30,551 nucleotides of DNA from Zygnema cylindricum. Taxonomy: Eukaryota; Streptophyta; Zygnematophyceae; Zygnematales; Zygnemataceae. The translations under genes and the position numbers were made by a program. Under the pieces are notes generated by a model. The model saw nothing but the letters and a program-made list of their open reading frames with translations. It was not told the origin of the DNA and did no database searches. This document shows positions 21,795 through 30,551 of the stretch, in pieces. Within the stretch, counting starts at the first letter, position 1; each line of letters begins with the position of its first letter. The DNA is taken from contig JBBHKE010000339.1 in NCBI GenBank assembly GCA_037447655.1, positions 374,001-404,551 of the forward strand, read 5' to 3'.

Positions 21795-23002
21795 GAAGGG
21801 CGGCCGCCACACTAATTTGCACTAGGGTGTTATACGAGTTTTGCACATCCGTACATTTCATCTCGCGTAATTCATGGGACGACTAGTTGGACCATACCTG
21901 CGGTTCTACCGTACATACTTTCATTTCTCGAGATAACCGCCGACAACTTATTTTCGAGTTCACATCTATATGTCTAATTTTACTGTATCTGCATCTCCCA
22001 AAATTCTGGCCGACAGCGAATTTGATCATTTCGCGCGAAGGACCATCTCGGCCGTCGACGCAAAAATATACAATTTTCGAAATATAATATTTGGATCGTT
22101 GGCGCGATGTATAGACAAGTCGACTGTCAATTTTGACGACGCGAGGCGATTGGAACATTTTTAGTTGTAAACCATTTGGAGGTTCACGCTTTCGCACGTA
22201 GATAGGAAGGGTTTTAATCCGTAGGTTATACATTCTGTAACGTAGGGCATAGGATTCCGACCGCCTATTCGCTGAATCCAAACTAGACGCAAATACTTAC
22301 ATAGCACGCTATACTCTTATTGGCTTATTTTTGCTAGGCGTAGGCCTTGGTACTTATTTGATTTAAGATTATTTCCTGCACACAATTTTCATGTGCACGA
22401 ATAATTAATATTTTCTGTATTAAAGATTTTCTACAGCTTCTTTTTATTTGTAAAATTGTCTGGACAGCTTAGAGGCGATTTTTTGCCTTAGCGTGAAGTG
22501 TCTAATTTCTTACATTATCAATCTCTAGTAAAGCCTTACATATTAATCTATACGACTTCGGCCAAGACCTACACAATTTCCCTTCACCTATTTTTGTCCG
22601 TTTGAGTGGATTTCGATCGCGTCTTCATAACACAAACTCCTTTTCCCGACTGTGGCTAAACTTTAATTAGTGTGGAAGTTGCATGTTGGGAATATTATTT
22701 TGTTGTTTTTATTTCTTGTGATTGTGTATTTATTTATATTTGGCTTATGCGCATCTTTTGAGTTTGGTTATCTCAAAGCTCAAAAGTGTTTTGCATATTG
22801 TCGTTTTCAGTTTTTGTTTCATGTCTCGGTTGTTTCTATTTTGATTACCTCTCTTTAAGTCTAAATTCAGATTGTTTTCAATAGGATAACTCCTGCAAGG
22901 ATTTTAAATAGACCATCGGGCCTAGTGGCCATCCATCGGCTTAGTATTCCTACTCTTGAAAATTTTCGTCTTCACCTCTCTCTTGATTTTGTTTGAAATA
23001 AA
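21795..23002. other. Unassigned region with a GC-richer segment
   Basis: Between about 21800 and 22280 base composition is higher in GC, and frames on both strands stay open (minus 21883-22281, 132 residues; plus 21970-22164). The plus frame looks the more protein-like, but no family was recognised. From 22300 on the sequence is AT-rich and featureless. Confidence 0.35.
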
Positions 23003-23047
23003 AATAAAAATATGTATATATATATTTATATGTATATATATATAATA
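23003..23047. repeat. AT-rich microsatellite
   Basis: A run of TATATA interrupted by G and T, flanked by AAAAATA units. Confidence 0.9.
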
Positions 23048-23054
23048 TTCACAT

Positions 23055-23420
23055 TTTCTCGACATAAGTCAACATTGTCGCACATTTGGTGCAATTAATG
23101 CAATTTTCGAAACATATCTTTACATTTTCATCCTTAGTTACAAACATTATGTCACTTTGATCATGCATTGTTTGAAATTTGGCCATATCTGCAGACATTG
23201 TAGGACATTGGAAAATTTCTGAACATTTCTTGCAATTTCTGAACATTTCTTGCAATTTTTGCACATTTTGCACATTTCTGCATAATTTCTGCACATTTCT
23301 AGCAGATTGGTGCACATTGTATCCAATTTGTGCACATTTAGTCAAAATTGTAACACATTTCTTCCTATTTCCAAATACATTTTTCAATGTCACACTTGTC
23401 CAATCAATTTTCAACATTGC
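23055..23420. repeat. Degenerate short-period array based on GCACATTTCTG/GCAATTTCTG
   Basis: About 10-14 bp motifs such as TGCACATTT, TTGCAATTTCTG and TGAACATTTC repeat many times, densest at 23205-23340. Open frames on both strands (minus 23049-23417, plus 23307-23726) are by-products: the minus one is a monotonous Asn/Val/Gln/Lys/Cys repeat. Confidence 0.8.
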
Positions 23421-24171
23421 TTAAATTTGTTGCTAAATTCTTGGATATTCAGTTGTTTTGGTGTACTATTTTACACCCTAACTTGTCTCATATTGGTGTG
23501 CGTTGCATTTCTCGCCCGTACCCGTCTTTACATACTAGGTGACCGATCGACTTCTGTATTTCTCGGGGAGCGAAAAAAGGGAACCAAATTCGATAAGGAG
23601 TTTTGCAAAACTCTAGCTGTAGCGATCAGTTGCTGTTCACTTTTGACAATCACCAGATTGTTAAAAGTGTTATGTAAGTATCACAATGCGTTGTGGGTAA
23701 AAGAGCGTGTTTGGATAGTTCGCTGATCGTTAGAGGGAACAAGATTGGAGTGGATTTTTTCAAATTCACTCATATTGAGCATTTCATTTTCCCAACTTTC
23801 CATGCTTACTATCTGTCCTTGAGTGGCCTTGGCTGAGTTTGCTTTGTTTGGTGTGAGATTTTTTCCTAAGATCTTGCCGTTAGTAGCGTTGATTATGTCC
23901 CTTTTGGATTGTGTCGCTGTAGATCTGCATTTGTGAGTGTTTGGATAGTAAGTTATTTGCCTTTATAGATCTGGATTTTCCGCCTTGTCCTTGTCCCGTT
24001 GTTTGCAGGGTAAAATGTTTTTGTAATAGGACATACTGATAGATCTGGCCTTCGAGGTCCAATTAGAGATTGATTGGATGATTAGACAAGAGAGAGATGT
24101 TTTTGGGCATTTGAAGCATCTCATATAGATCGATTTTACTTTCTGGTCATCATTTGGTTTTATCATTTTTT
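23421..24171. other. Likely 5' leader or LTR region of the gag element that follows
   Basis: No gene seen. AGATCTG and TAGATC words recur between 23920 and 24130. By position this should hold the LTR and primer-binding site of the element whose gag starts at 24172, but I could not identify either. Confidence 0.3.
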
Positions 24172-25377
24172 ATGCCCACCGATTGGAATAATCTCGATTA
24201 TCTTTTCGGAACTACGCGATCGTCGGCCACTTTTAGGCCCACAGAATCAGGACCATTAGACTTACTTAGTCTTTTGGACCATCCTAACAAGGATATCTCG
24301 GGTCAAATTTCCCCTTCAATCCGATCGTCTCTCACCTCAATATCTTCTTTATCATCAGTCTCCTCCACACTTTTCGAGAAAGAATTTGACCACAAATCCC
24401 TTGACGGGTCGGATTCCAATTCATTATCAATTTGGTTTCCGCAACTTACAAATTCATCATTAGCCCCACTCATTCCATTAGTGGAAATGGCCTCCACATC
24501 CAAGAGGGGGTCGGCTTCATTTTTGTTTTACAGGGATGAAGGACACAATGAACCTATATCATTTTTGTATGTTATTCGATACGGAAATGCGGATGCATTC
24601 TGGTACCAAGATCAGTTTGACTTACGGGTTGCTTTCTCTCTTTTAGGCTATTACCTTCGCGGTTCAGCCCTTTCTCTTTATTTGGGCAAGTATGATTCCG
24701 TATTTGCGATAACGGAGTTTTCTTCAGCTTTCGTTGGGAGTCCAGCTATTATAGGACAACTAGATATTCCTTATCAACCCACTATCTCGGAAGTCCTTGA
24801 TCTGAACGGCGATGTTATTACAACAACAGTTGCGGAAATACCGTAACAGTTTGCTATAGCCGCACGTGCTAGAATCTTGGCACGACTAGCGATGACGATC
24901 CCTATACTCGATCCGCTCTTAGTCGTGTTTGAAATGTTGTAAGCGCAATACGGTATGCAAAACCCTGACTTAGTTCACGAGTTGATGAACTTCGAACGGA
25001 AATCACGAGAGACTGCTTCTGCCATGCGTTCTCTTATGGAAGCTCTTCGTGAAGCATTGCTGACATTGATGTCGGATGTTGAAGCTATCCAAAAATTTGT
25101 AAGACAGTTTCCGAGTCAGTCTAAGAAATTTATCTAGAGTCACCTAACTCAAACCTACTGCTTGAAGTTCACTTTCGACCAAGCCGCCCAGCATGCCGTA
25201 GAATATGAAATGCAAAATTGTCGGTGGGAAGCCCATGACCGTCTTAAAGCGGTCCTAAAAGAACCGATTGTTCCACCATGGAACAATCCTCGTCCTAACA
25301 ACCAACCTCTTAAGGTCGCGAAAATGGGAACCCCACCAGTTGCTCCTGGAAATAGATTATGTTTTCGATGTAAGAAA
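24172..25377 (+). pseudogene. Retrotransposon gag, three nonsense codons, cut in its zinc knuckle
   Basis: From ATG 24172 one frame runs to about 25377 with stops only at 24844 (TAA), 24940 (TAA) and 25135 (TAG). Each fits a former CAA or CAG, and there is no indel. The first 130 residues are Ser-rich. A gag core follows, with VIRYGNADAFWYQDQFDLRV and YYLRGSALSLYLG, then a helical region (24955-25134). The end is Pro/Asn-rich and leads into LCFRCKK, the first half of a CCHC zinc knuckle. The expected Gly-His-Cys half is missing and the frame then reads unrelated residues. The longer start at 24154 uses TTG, so 24172 is preferred. Which LTR class it belongs to is not certain; the gag layout fits Ty3/gypsy-like elements. 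Confidence 0.75.
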
Positions 25378-25613
25378 TGTTGTTTTGAAAAGTCAGTTTT
25401 GTGCGTACGAGACAGTTCCTGTGTACGTGCTAATTGGATTTAATATGGAGGTTTGAATAGATTCACGGATTGGGGGAGCGAACAAATTGATATAATTAAA
25501 GTGACGTAAAAGACTCATCGAGTGGTGTGAACAAGCAGTGACAAATAGACAGCGGATCGCGAAGCGATCTGATGTAAAATAAACGGAATGTTGAAATAGG
25601 CGCCGCCGGTACG

Positions 25614-26095
25614 GAGCAGCTGCGACGCAGTTAAGTCAACGCAGTTGCGGCTATTTTTATGATCCGTACGGACAGCGCAGCCAGCGCAGCTGCGGATAAT
25701 ATGAATAGGATAGATTTCAAGTAATGATGATTAAACGGTAGTGGTAGCTTAGTAGTTGCTTAGCGGTAGCTTGGTTTCTGACATACAAAGAGTACGGTGT
25801 AAATATTGTGTACAACAGAGGTTTGTCCTTTTGACTAATTAGGTTATTAGAGTAGATACAGTACGGCTTGTATGAATTCGTACTCTGAGTATAACTTGCA
25901 GGACTGAGATTATTTTATGTATCGCAGTCAAGTTTATTGTAACAGGGTTACAGAATTGAGTACTTAGTGGCTAGGGCTAGACTGCTATAGTTGCGATTTC
26001 AGAGCAGCGCAGCTGCGATTCCAGACCAGCGCAGCATAGCAACATAGCAACTTAGTAGCGCAGCAGCGTAGCGGCGCAGCATAGCAACGCCGCAG
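25614..26095. repeat. GCAGC-rich clusters in the gypsy LTR
   Basis: GCAGCTGCG, CAGCGCAGC, GCGCAGCAG and similar words cluster at 25614-25696 and again at 26003-26095. They resemble short slipped repeats around GCAGC/GCTGC. The nearby copia LTR also has a GCAGCTACG minisatellite. Confidence 0.7.
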
Positions 26096-26289
26096 AATGT
26101 AGATTGAACTGTATAGTTCTAGAAGGAAGTTTTGGATAGATCTCGGTTGACCGTGAAGGTCCACGTGTACAGTTGTATAGTACTAAGTTGACTAGCAGTT
26201 AGTTAGTTTAAATAGTCGAGTAAGACCTAGTGATTGACACCTTAAGTAGACCTACGCAGCCAGCGCAACCTTGTACTCTCTTTTCAATT

Positions 26290-26295
26290 AATAAA
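26290..26295 (+). promoter_or_regulatory. Probable polyadenylation signal in the LTR
   Basis: AATAAA, 110 bp before the LTR end and about 75 bp after a TATA-like TTTAAATA. This is the usual order of promoter and poly(A) signal in an LTR. Confidence 0.5.
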
Positions 26296-26405
26296 GCCAA
26301 CTTAGTCTGTGAGTTCTACGTGCCCTGCTGTTGCTACGGGGAGGTCCTTGGTGTCTTCCGCTGTGCACTGTGGTGTGTTGTGGCATATTGTTGCCTCTGT
26401 TACAC

Positions 26406-26417
26406 TGGTATCGGAGC
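26406..26417 (+). promoter_or_regulatory. Primer-binding site, initiator tRNA-Met type
   Basis: TGGTATCGGAGC matches 11 of 12 bases of the sequence complementary to the 3' end of initiator tRNA-Met. It starts one base after the LTR end TTACA and lies 20 bp before the gag ATG, the canonical position. Confidence 0.85.
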
Positions 26418-26437
26418 TATACCCGTGACTCGACAGC

Positions 26438-29400
26438 ATGGAGGAACACGGTGTATCCACTACAGAAATGTTGGCGCAAGTTCTCCGGGAGTTGGAAAGT
26501 GTGAGATTACAGAACGCGCAGCTACGTAACACCGTTGCAGTCTTGGAGTCTCGTCTAGGGGAGCGACCTCATGGAGGAATAGAGAGAGACTCCAAGAGAC
26601 CGAAATTAAGGCTTCCCGATGAGTTTGACCCTGCAAGACACAAGAACCTTGACTCATGGCTATTCTCCGTGGCGAACTATCTCGAGAATTTTCCTAGCCT
26701 ATCGGATCGTGAGAAGATCCACTACGCGGGTGGTCTTCTTAAAGGGGCAGCGGGAGCTTGGTGGAGAACATTGGTAGAGGACGATGAGTTACCGACCGTC
26801 TGGGCACTCTTCGTTCGACTTCTCCGTGACACTTGGCAGCCCGTAAACACGATGAAGGCGGCGAGAGATAAGATCGCAGCATTGAAGCAACGAACTTCAG
26901 TGATGGAGTTTACGCAGCGGTTCTTGGAGTGTAAAGTTCAAATACCTACGATGACGGAGGATGAAGCCGTGGATCGCTTCGTGAAGGGGCTTAAGTCGTC
27001 TATTCGTAGAGATGTGGAACAATGGCTTGCTCGGGAAAGCACGACTCCTCCTCTCTCAGCAATCATCCAGTTTGCGGAGCGGACCGATTCGGTCGACTTT
27101 AACCTCCGGAGACCTTATCACTACGGGTCGAGCAGTAGCGGAGGAAACCGACGAGACGAAGGTCCAACCCCCATGGAGCTCGGCGCAATTAATGAGGATA
27201 AGGAAGCGGTCAACGTCCTGCGGAAAAAGAAGAAAACCACCAAGACCAAGACCAATGACTTGTCCCCCGAGGAAATCCAGCGGAGGAGGCAAAATGGCCT
27301 ATGCTTCCAGTGCGGTTCTCCAGATCATATGGCTCGAGAGTGTCCAAAACGGAAAGGTCCCAAAAAGGGAAAACTTACCGTTATGAGGTTAGCCGGTGAA
27401 GGAGGAGACCCTTTGATATTTCAGGGTCAAATAGGAGTAAGTGGAGCTAAATTCATGGTGGACTCCGGAGCATCGGGGAACTTCATTAACGAGGCGACGG
27501 TGAAAAGGTTGAAACTTCCTCTTGTGGTACTTAATGATCATCAGTCGGTATAATTGGCCGACGGAAGTTCCTTATCCATTACCCATCGTACCCCGAGGTT
27601 ACGCGTCGGCATTGGGAAATTCTGATGGTACGACACGCTTCATGTATTACCTCTCGGGGACCATGAGGTAATCTTGGGGAAGCCGTGGCTGCAAAAATGG
27701 AATCCGACAATTGATTGGAGAAGTGGCGCCATGAGAGTAAAGAAAGGTGAAGAAGAGTTTGAGGTAAAAGCGGGAGCGGCTGGTAAGGGAGCGGAAGAGG
27801 GACGCCTGCTTTCGGCCTTACAGCTTAAGAGGGCACTCAAGAAAGGGGAAACGATTGGTATGGCGGTCATCCAGCCAATGGAGGAGGCGAAGGAGGAGAT
27901 CTCGGACGAATGGAAGAAGAAGGACCCCGACTTCGACTCCAAAAAAAGGGACGACATTGGAAGGACTTCCGAAGAGGCCCCGGAAGTCGTGACAAAACTT
28001 CTCGAGGAGTACGCAGATGTATTTCCCTCGAAGCTCCCCGAAGGATTTCCTCCGAAGCGCGAAGTAGACCATAGGATAGAGCTTGTTCCTGGAGCGGTAC
28101 CCCCGGCTAATCGGATGTACAAGATGAGTTACACCGAGTTGGACGAATTGAAAAAGCAACTCGCGGAGTTGGTAAAAGCCGGAGCAATCGAACCAAGCAA
28201 GTCACCGTATGGAGCCCCTGTTCTCTTTATGAACAAGAAAGATAGAGGTTTCCGTATGTGTATAGACTACCGAGCGCTGAACAAGTTAACGGTGAAGAAT
28301 GCGTACCCCCTACCGAGGATAGACGAATTGTTGGATCGACTTCGAGGTGCCAAATATTTTTCGAAAATAGACTTGCGGAGCGGCTACCACCAGATCAGAA
28401 TTGCCGAGGAGGATGTGGAAAAGACGGCGTTCAGAACTCGATACGGTCATTTCCAGTTTCGGGTAATGCCGTTCGGGTTGACTAACGCACCGGCGACCTT
28501 TATGCATTTAATGAATTCCATCTTTCGACAATATCTGGACGCATTCGTGATCGTCTTCTTAGATGACATATTGGTGTATAGCCGAACGCAGGAGGAGCAT
28601 ATGAAGCACTTACGAACGGCCCTCCAAGTCCTTCGGGAGCATAAGTTATATGCAAAAAGAAGTAAATGTGACTTCTTCAAGGAGAGGATTGATTTCTTAG
28701 GCCATGTGGTGACCCGGGACGGGATCGCAGTGGATCCAAACAAGACTAGGGCAGTAAAGGAGTGGCCGCAGCCAGCGAATATTACGGAGTTACGAAGCTT
28801 TCTCAGCCTATGCTCCTATTATCGACGTTTTGTCGAAGGTTTCGCAAAAATCGCTGCACCGCTCACGGAATTGCTCAAGAATGATGCGCCCTATGATTGG
28901 AAAGTGGCGCAAGAAACAGCCTTTAACACACTAAAGGAGCGGTTGGTTACCGCCCTTGTGTTAGCTGTTCCCGATCCAGACTTACCTTGGACGATAATTA
29001 CAGACGCTAGCGATATGGCTATTGGAGCGATCCTTATGCAGGATCAAGGAAAAGGTCTTCAACCCATCGCCTACGACAGTCGCAAACTAAAGGCAGCAGA
29101 GTTGAACTGGGCTACCCATGAAAAGGAAACAATAGCTATTATCAATGCGCTAGAGGTTTGGAAATGTTACGTTCAGGGAAAACGGATCACGGTTATCACG
29201 AATCACCACGCCTTACAATATCTCCAAACCCAGCCGAAGTTGTCCAAAAAACAAGTGCGCTGGATGACGTTCCTGCAAACCTTCGGTCCGGAACTTGTTA
29301 TTGAATATAAGCTGGGCAAAACGAACCCGGCGGATGCGCTGTCAAGAAGACCTGACGTCGCTGCGCCGGCAGCGGAGCAACGACCGCAAGCACCGCAGCA

Positions 29401-30551
29401 GGGGAACGGAGACTCGGTGAAAGAGAAAAGCGCAACGTCGACCGCAACGCAAGATCCGAAGCTTAGCGCAGTCACCAGTACAATGCAAATGGACGAACAG
29501 TGGTTAAGTCGGATAAAGGCCGCCTATGGCGACGATGATTCACTAAAGGAACTTATCAAACGGAAAGTACTCGTTCGAACCGCCAATGATATGTGGCGGT
29601 ACATACCGAGTAAGACAACACGGCTATACGTGCCAACGAATACGGCACTTCGTCACGCAATTCTTCAAATAAGTCACGACGAGCCGCTCAGTGGACATTT
29701 TGGGCGGGACAAAACAACCGCACGTGTCGGTGCAGCGTATTACTGGCCGAACATGAATCGAGACATTGCAGAATATGTCCGGACGTGTGACTCATGCAAT
29801 AGAAACAAATCGGATTCAGGGCAACAAGGTCTGTTGCACCCCCTCCCAATACCATCTGTTCCTTGGGAGGCGATCTCGATGGATTTTATCGTGGCCCTTC
29901 CCCGGACGAAGGAGGGCTACGACTCAATCTTCGTCGTAGTGGATTACCTGACGAAAATGGCACATTTTCTACCCACGACCACTACGGCTACTGCACGAGA
30001 TATTGCGGACTTATTCTTTCGGGAAGTATTCCGCCATCACGGTCTGCCGAAAAAGATCGTCAGCGACCGCGATCGAAAATTCGTGAGCCACTTTTGGCAA
30101 AATCTCTTTGCGTTATGCGGAACGCAGCTAGCCATGTCCACAGCCTACCACCCTCAAACTGATGGTCAAACTGAAAGGGTGAATCGGACTTTGGAGGAAG
30201 CATTGCGGGCTTATGTCTCGATGCATCAAACAGATTGGGTGAACCATTTAACGGCGGTCGAGGTAGCATACAACAGTGCAGTCCACTCGTCAACAAATGC
30301 TACGCCCTTCTCCCTCAATGGACGACAACCCACTCTTCCCCAAAATTTATTGGTGGCGGACTGCCAAACACCGGCTGCTTTAGACTTTGCCCAGACGTTG
30401 CAAGGAAACCTGGAAAAGGCGGCCAAGGCGCTCCAACTTGCAAAGGATCGCCAAAAGTCGCAGGCGGACGCTCACCGGAAGGACATCGTTTTCGGTGTAG
30501 GGGACAAGGTTCGCCTTAATATGGCAAACCTCTCCTTGCCTGGTGCCCTCT
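26438..30551 (+). pseudogene. Ty3/gypsy gag-pol polyprotein, two nonsense codons, runs off the window
   Basis: ATG 26438 opens a single gag-pol frame. Gag has a coiled-coil start (residues 10-42), a retrotransposon gag domain (about 65-210, with GAAGAWWRTL), and a CCHC knuckle CFQCGSPDHMAREC at residues 289-302. Protease has VDSGASG (Asp at residue 342). Stops at 27551 (TAA) and 27623 (TGA) fall between that Asp and the second protease motif VILGKPWL, so they truncate protease and remove pol. From 27626 to 30551 the frame has no stop. Reverse transcriptase has [10 protein letters not shown] (Asp 28370) and VFLDDILVY (28556). RNase H has TDAS (29003) and HEKE, but TNHHAL at 29201 puts Asn where the third catalytic Asp is expected. 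Integrase has the His-His-Cys-Cys finger (29674-29797) and Asp 29882, Asp 30065, Glu 30173 in correct spacing. Its C-terminus, the polypurine tract and 3' LTR lie outside. Otherwise young and well preserved. Confidence 0.95.

Larger units (their letters stand above)
25378..26404 (+). mobile_element. 5' LTR of the Ty3/gypsy element
   Basis: The right end is firm: TTACA at 26400-26404 lies one base before the primer-binding site. Two left ends are possible. TGTTGTTTTG at 25378 is exactly where the upstream gag loses its frame (LTR about 1027 bp). TGTAA at 25573 is a perfect 5-bp inverse of TTACA (832 bp). The first also explains the interrupted gag and is preferred. A TATA-like TTTAAATA (26208) and AATAAA (26290) lie in the expected order near the right end. 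Confidence 0.7.

Noticed and set aside
23049-23726. Cys-rich minus-strand and plus-strand open frames as genes
   Set aside because: They arise from a short-period TGCACATTT-type repeat and have monotonous composition.
27551-27553. Programmed readthrough between gag and pol of the gypsy element
   Set aside because: The stop lies inside the protease domain and is followed by a second stop 72 bp later. Readthrough signals sit between domains, not within one.
774-27625. Stop-codon reassignment (TAA/TAG read as Gln)
   Set aside because: CAA and CAG are used freely throughout the gypsy pol frame, which has no internal TAA or TAG over 2.9 kb. TGA stops occur too. The stops are too few and clustered in decayed copies.

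Overview
The window is non-coding-rich nuclear DNA from a eukaryote, dominated by decayed transposable elements, short tandem arrays and AT-rich filler. I see no intact protein-coding gene, tRNA, rRNA or CRISPR array. Both retroelement primer-binding sites resemble the initiator-tRNA-Met type (TGGTATCRGAGC) common in plant elements, and the Ty1/copia reverse transcriptase reads like plant and streptophyte-alga copies. A green-lineage genome fits, but the sequence does not settle this.

Layout. 1-425 is a purine-rich repeat. 774-2198 is a decayed gene read in a single frame: an N-terminal helical part, a Ser/Pro-rich linker of 111-bp coding repeats, and a C-terminal domain resembling GCR1_C DNA-binding domains. 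2478-3491 holds two tandem arrays (about 315 bp and 95 bp units). 4331-5087, 7984-8444 and 8771-9555 are three non-autonomous DNA transposons of different superfamilies. The last is a complete hAT-type element with a perfect 8-bp target duplication. 9.6-12.3 kb carries further tandem arrays, including a four-copy array with a conserved core of about 75 bp. 12251-12658 (minus) is a decayed OTU-type cysteine protease with a visible catalytic GDGNC motif. 13.6 kb has a palindrome sharing its core with one inside the 4.3-kb element.

15.5-19.2 kb (minus) is a Ty1/copia element (LTR, polypurine tract, RNase H, reverse transcriptase, integrase and part of protease). A second copia element (plus, 19.2-21.8 kb) interrupts it in head-to-head orientation and is itself truncated. 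24172-25377 is the gag of a third retroelement, lost exactly in its zinc knuckle where a Ty3/gypsy element begins. That gypsy element (LTR, primer-binding site, gag, protease, reverse transcriptase, RNase H, integrase) runs off the right end of the window. Its pol is open for the last 2.9 kb, but two stops lie inside its protease.

Two themes unify the window. Insertions are nested and serial. In three plus-strand reading frames (774-2198, 24172-25377, 26438-30551) the frame is kept with no visible indel, yet it is broken by 11 stop codons. Every one can be explained by a C-to-T change at CAA, CAG or CGA, which suggests cytosine-targeted mutation (methylation decay or a RIP-like process) rather than random erosion.
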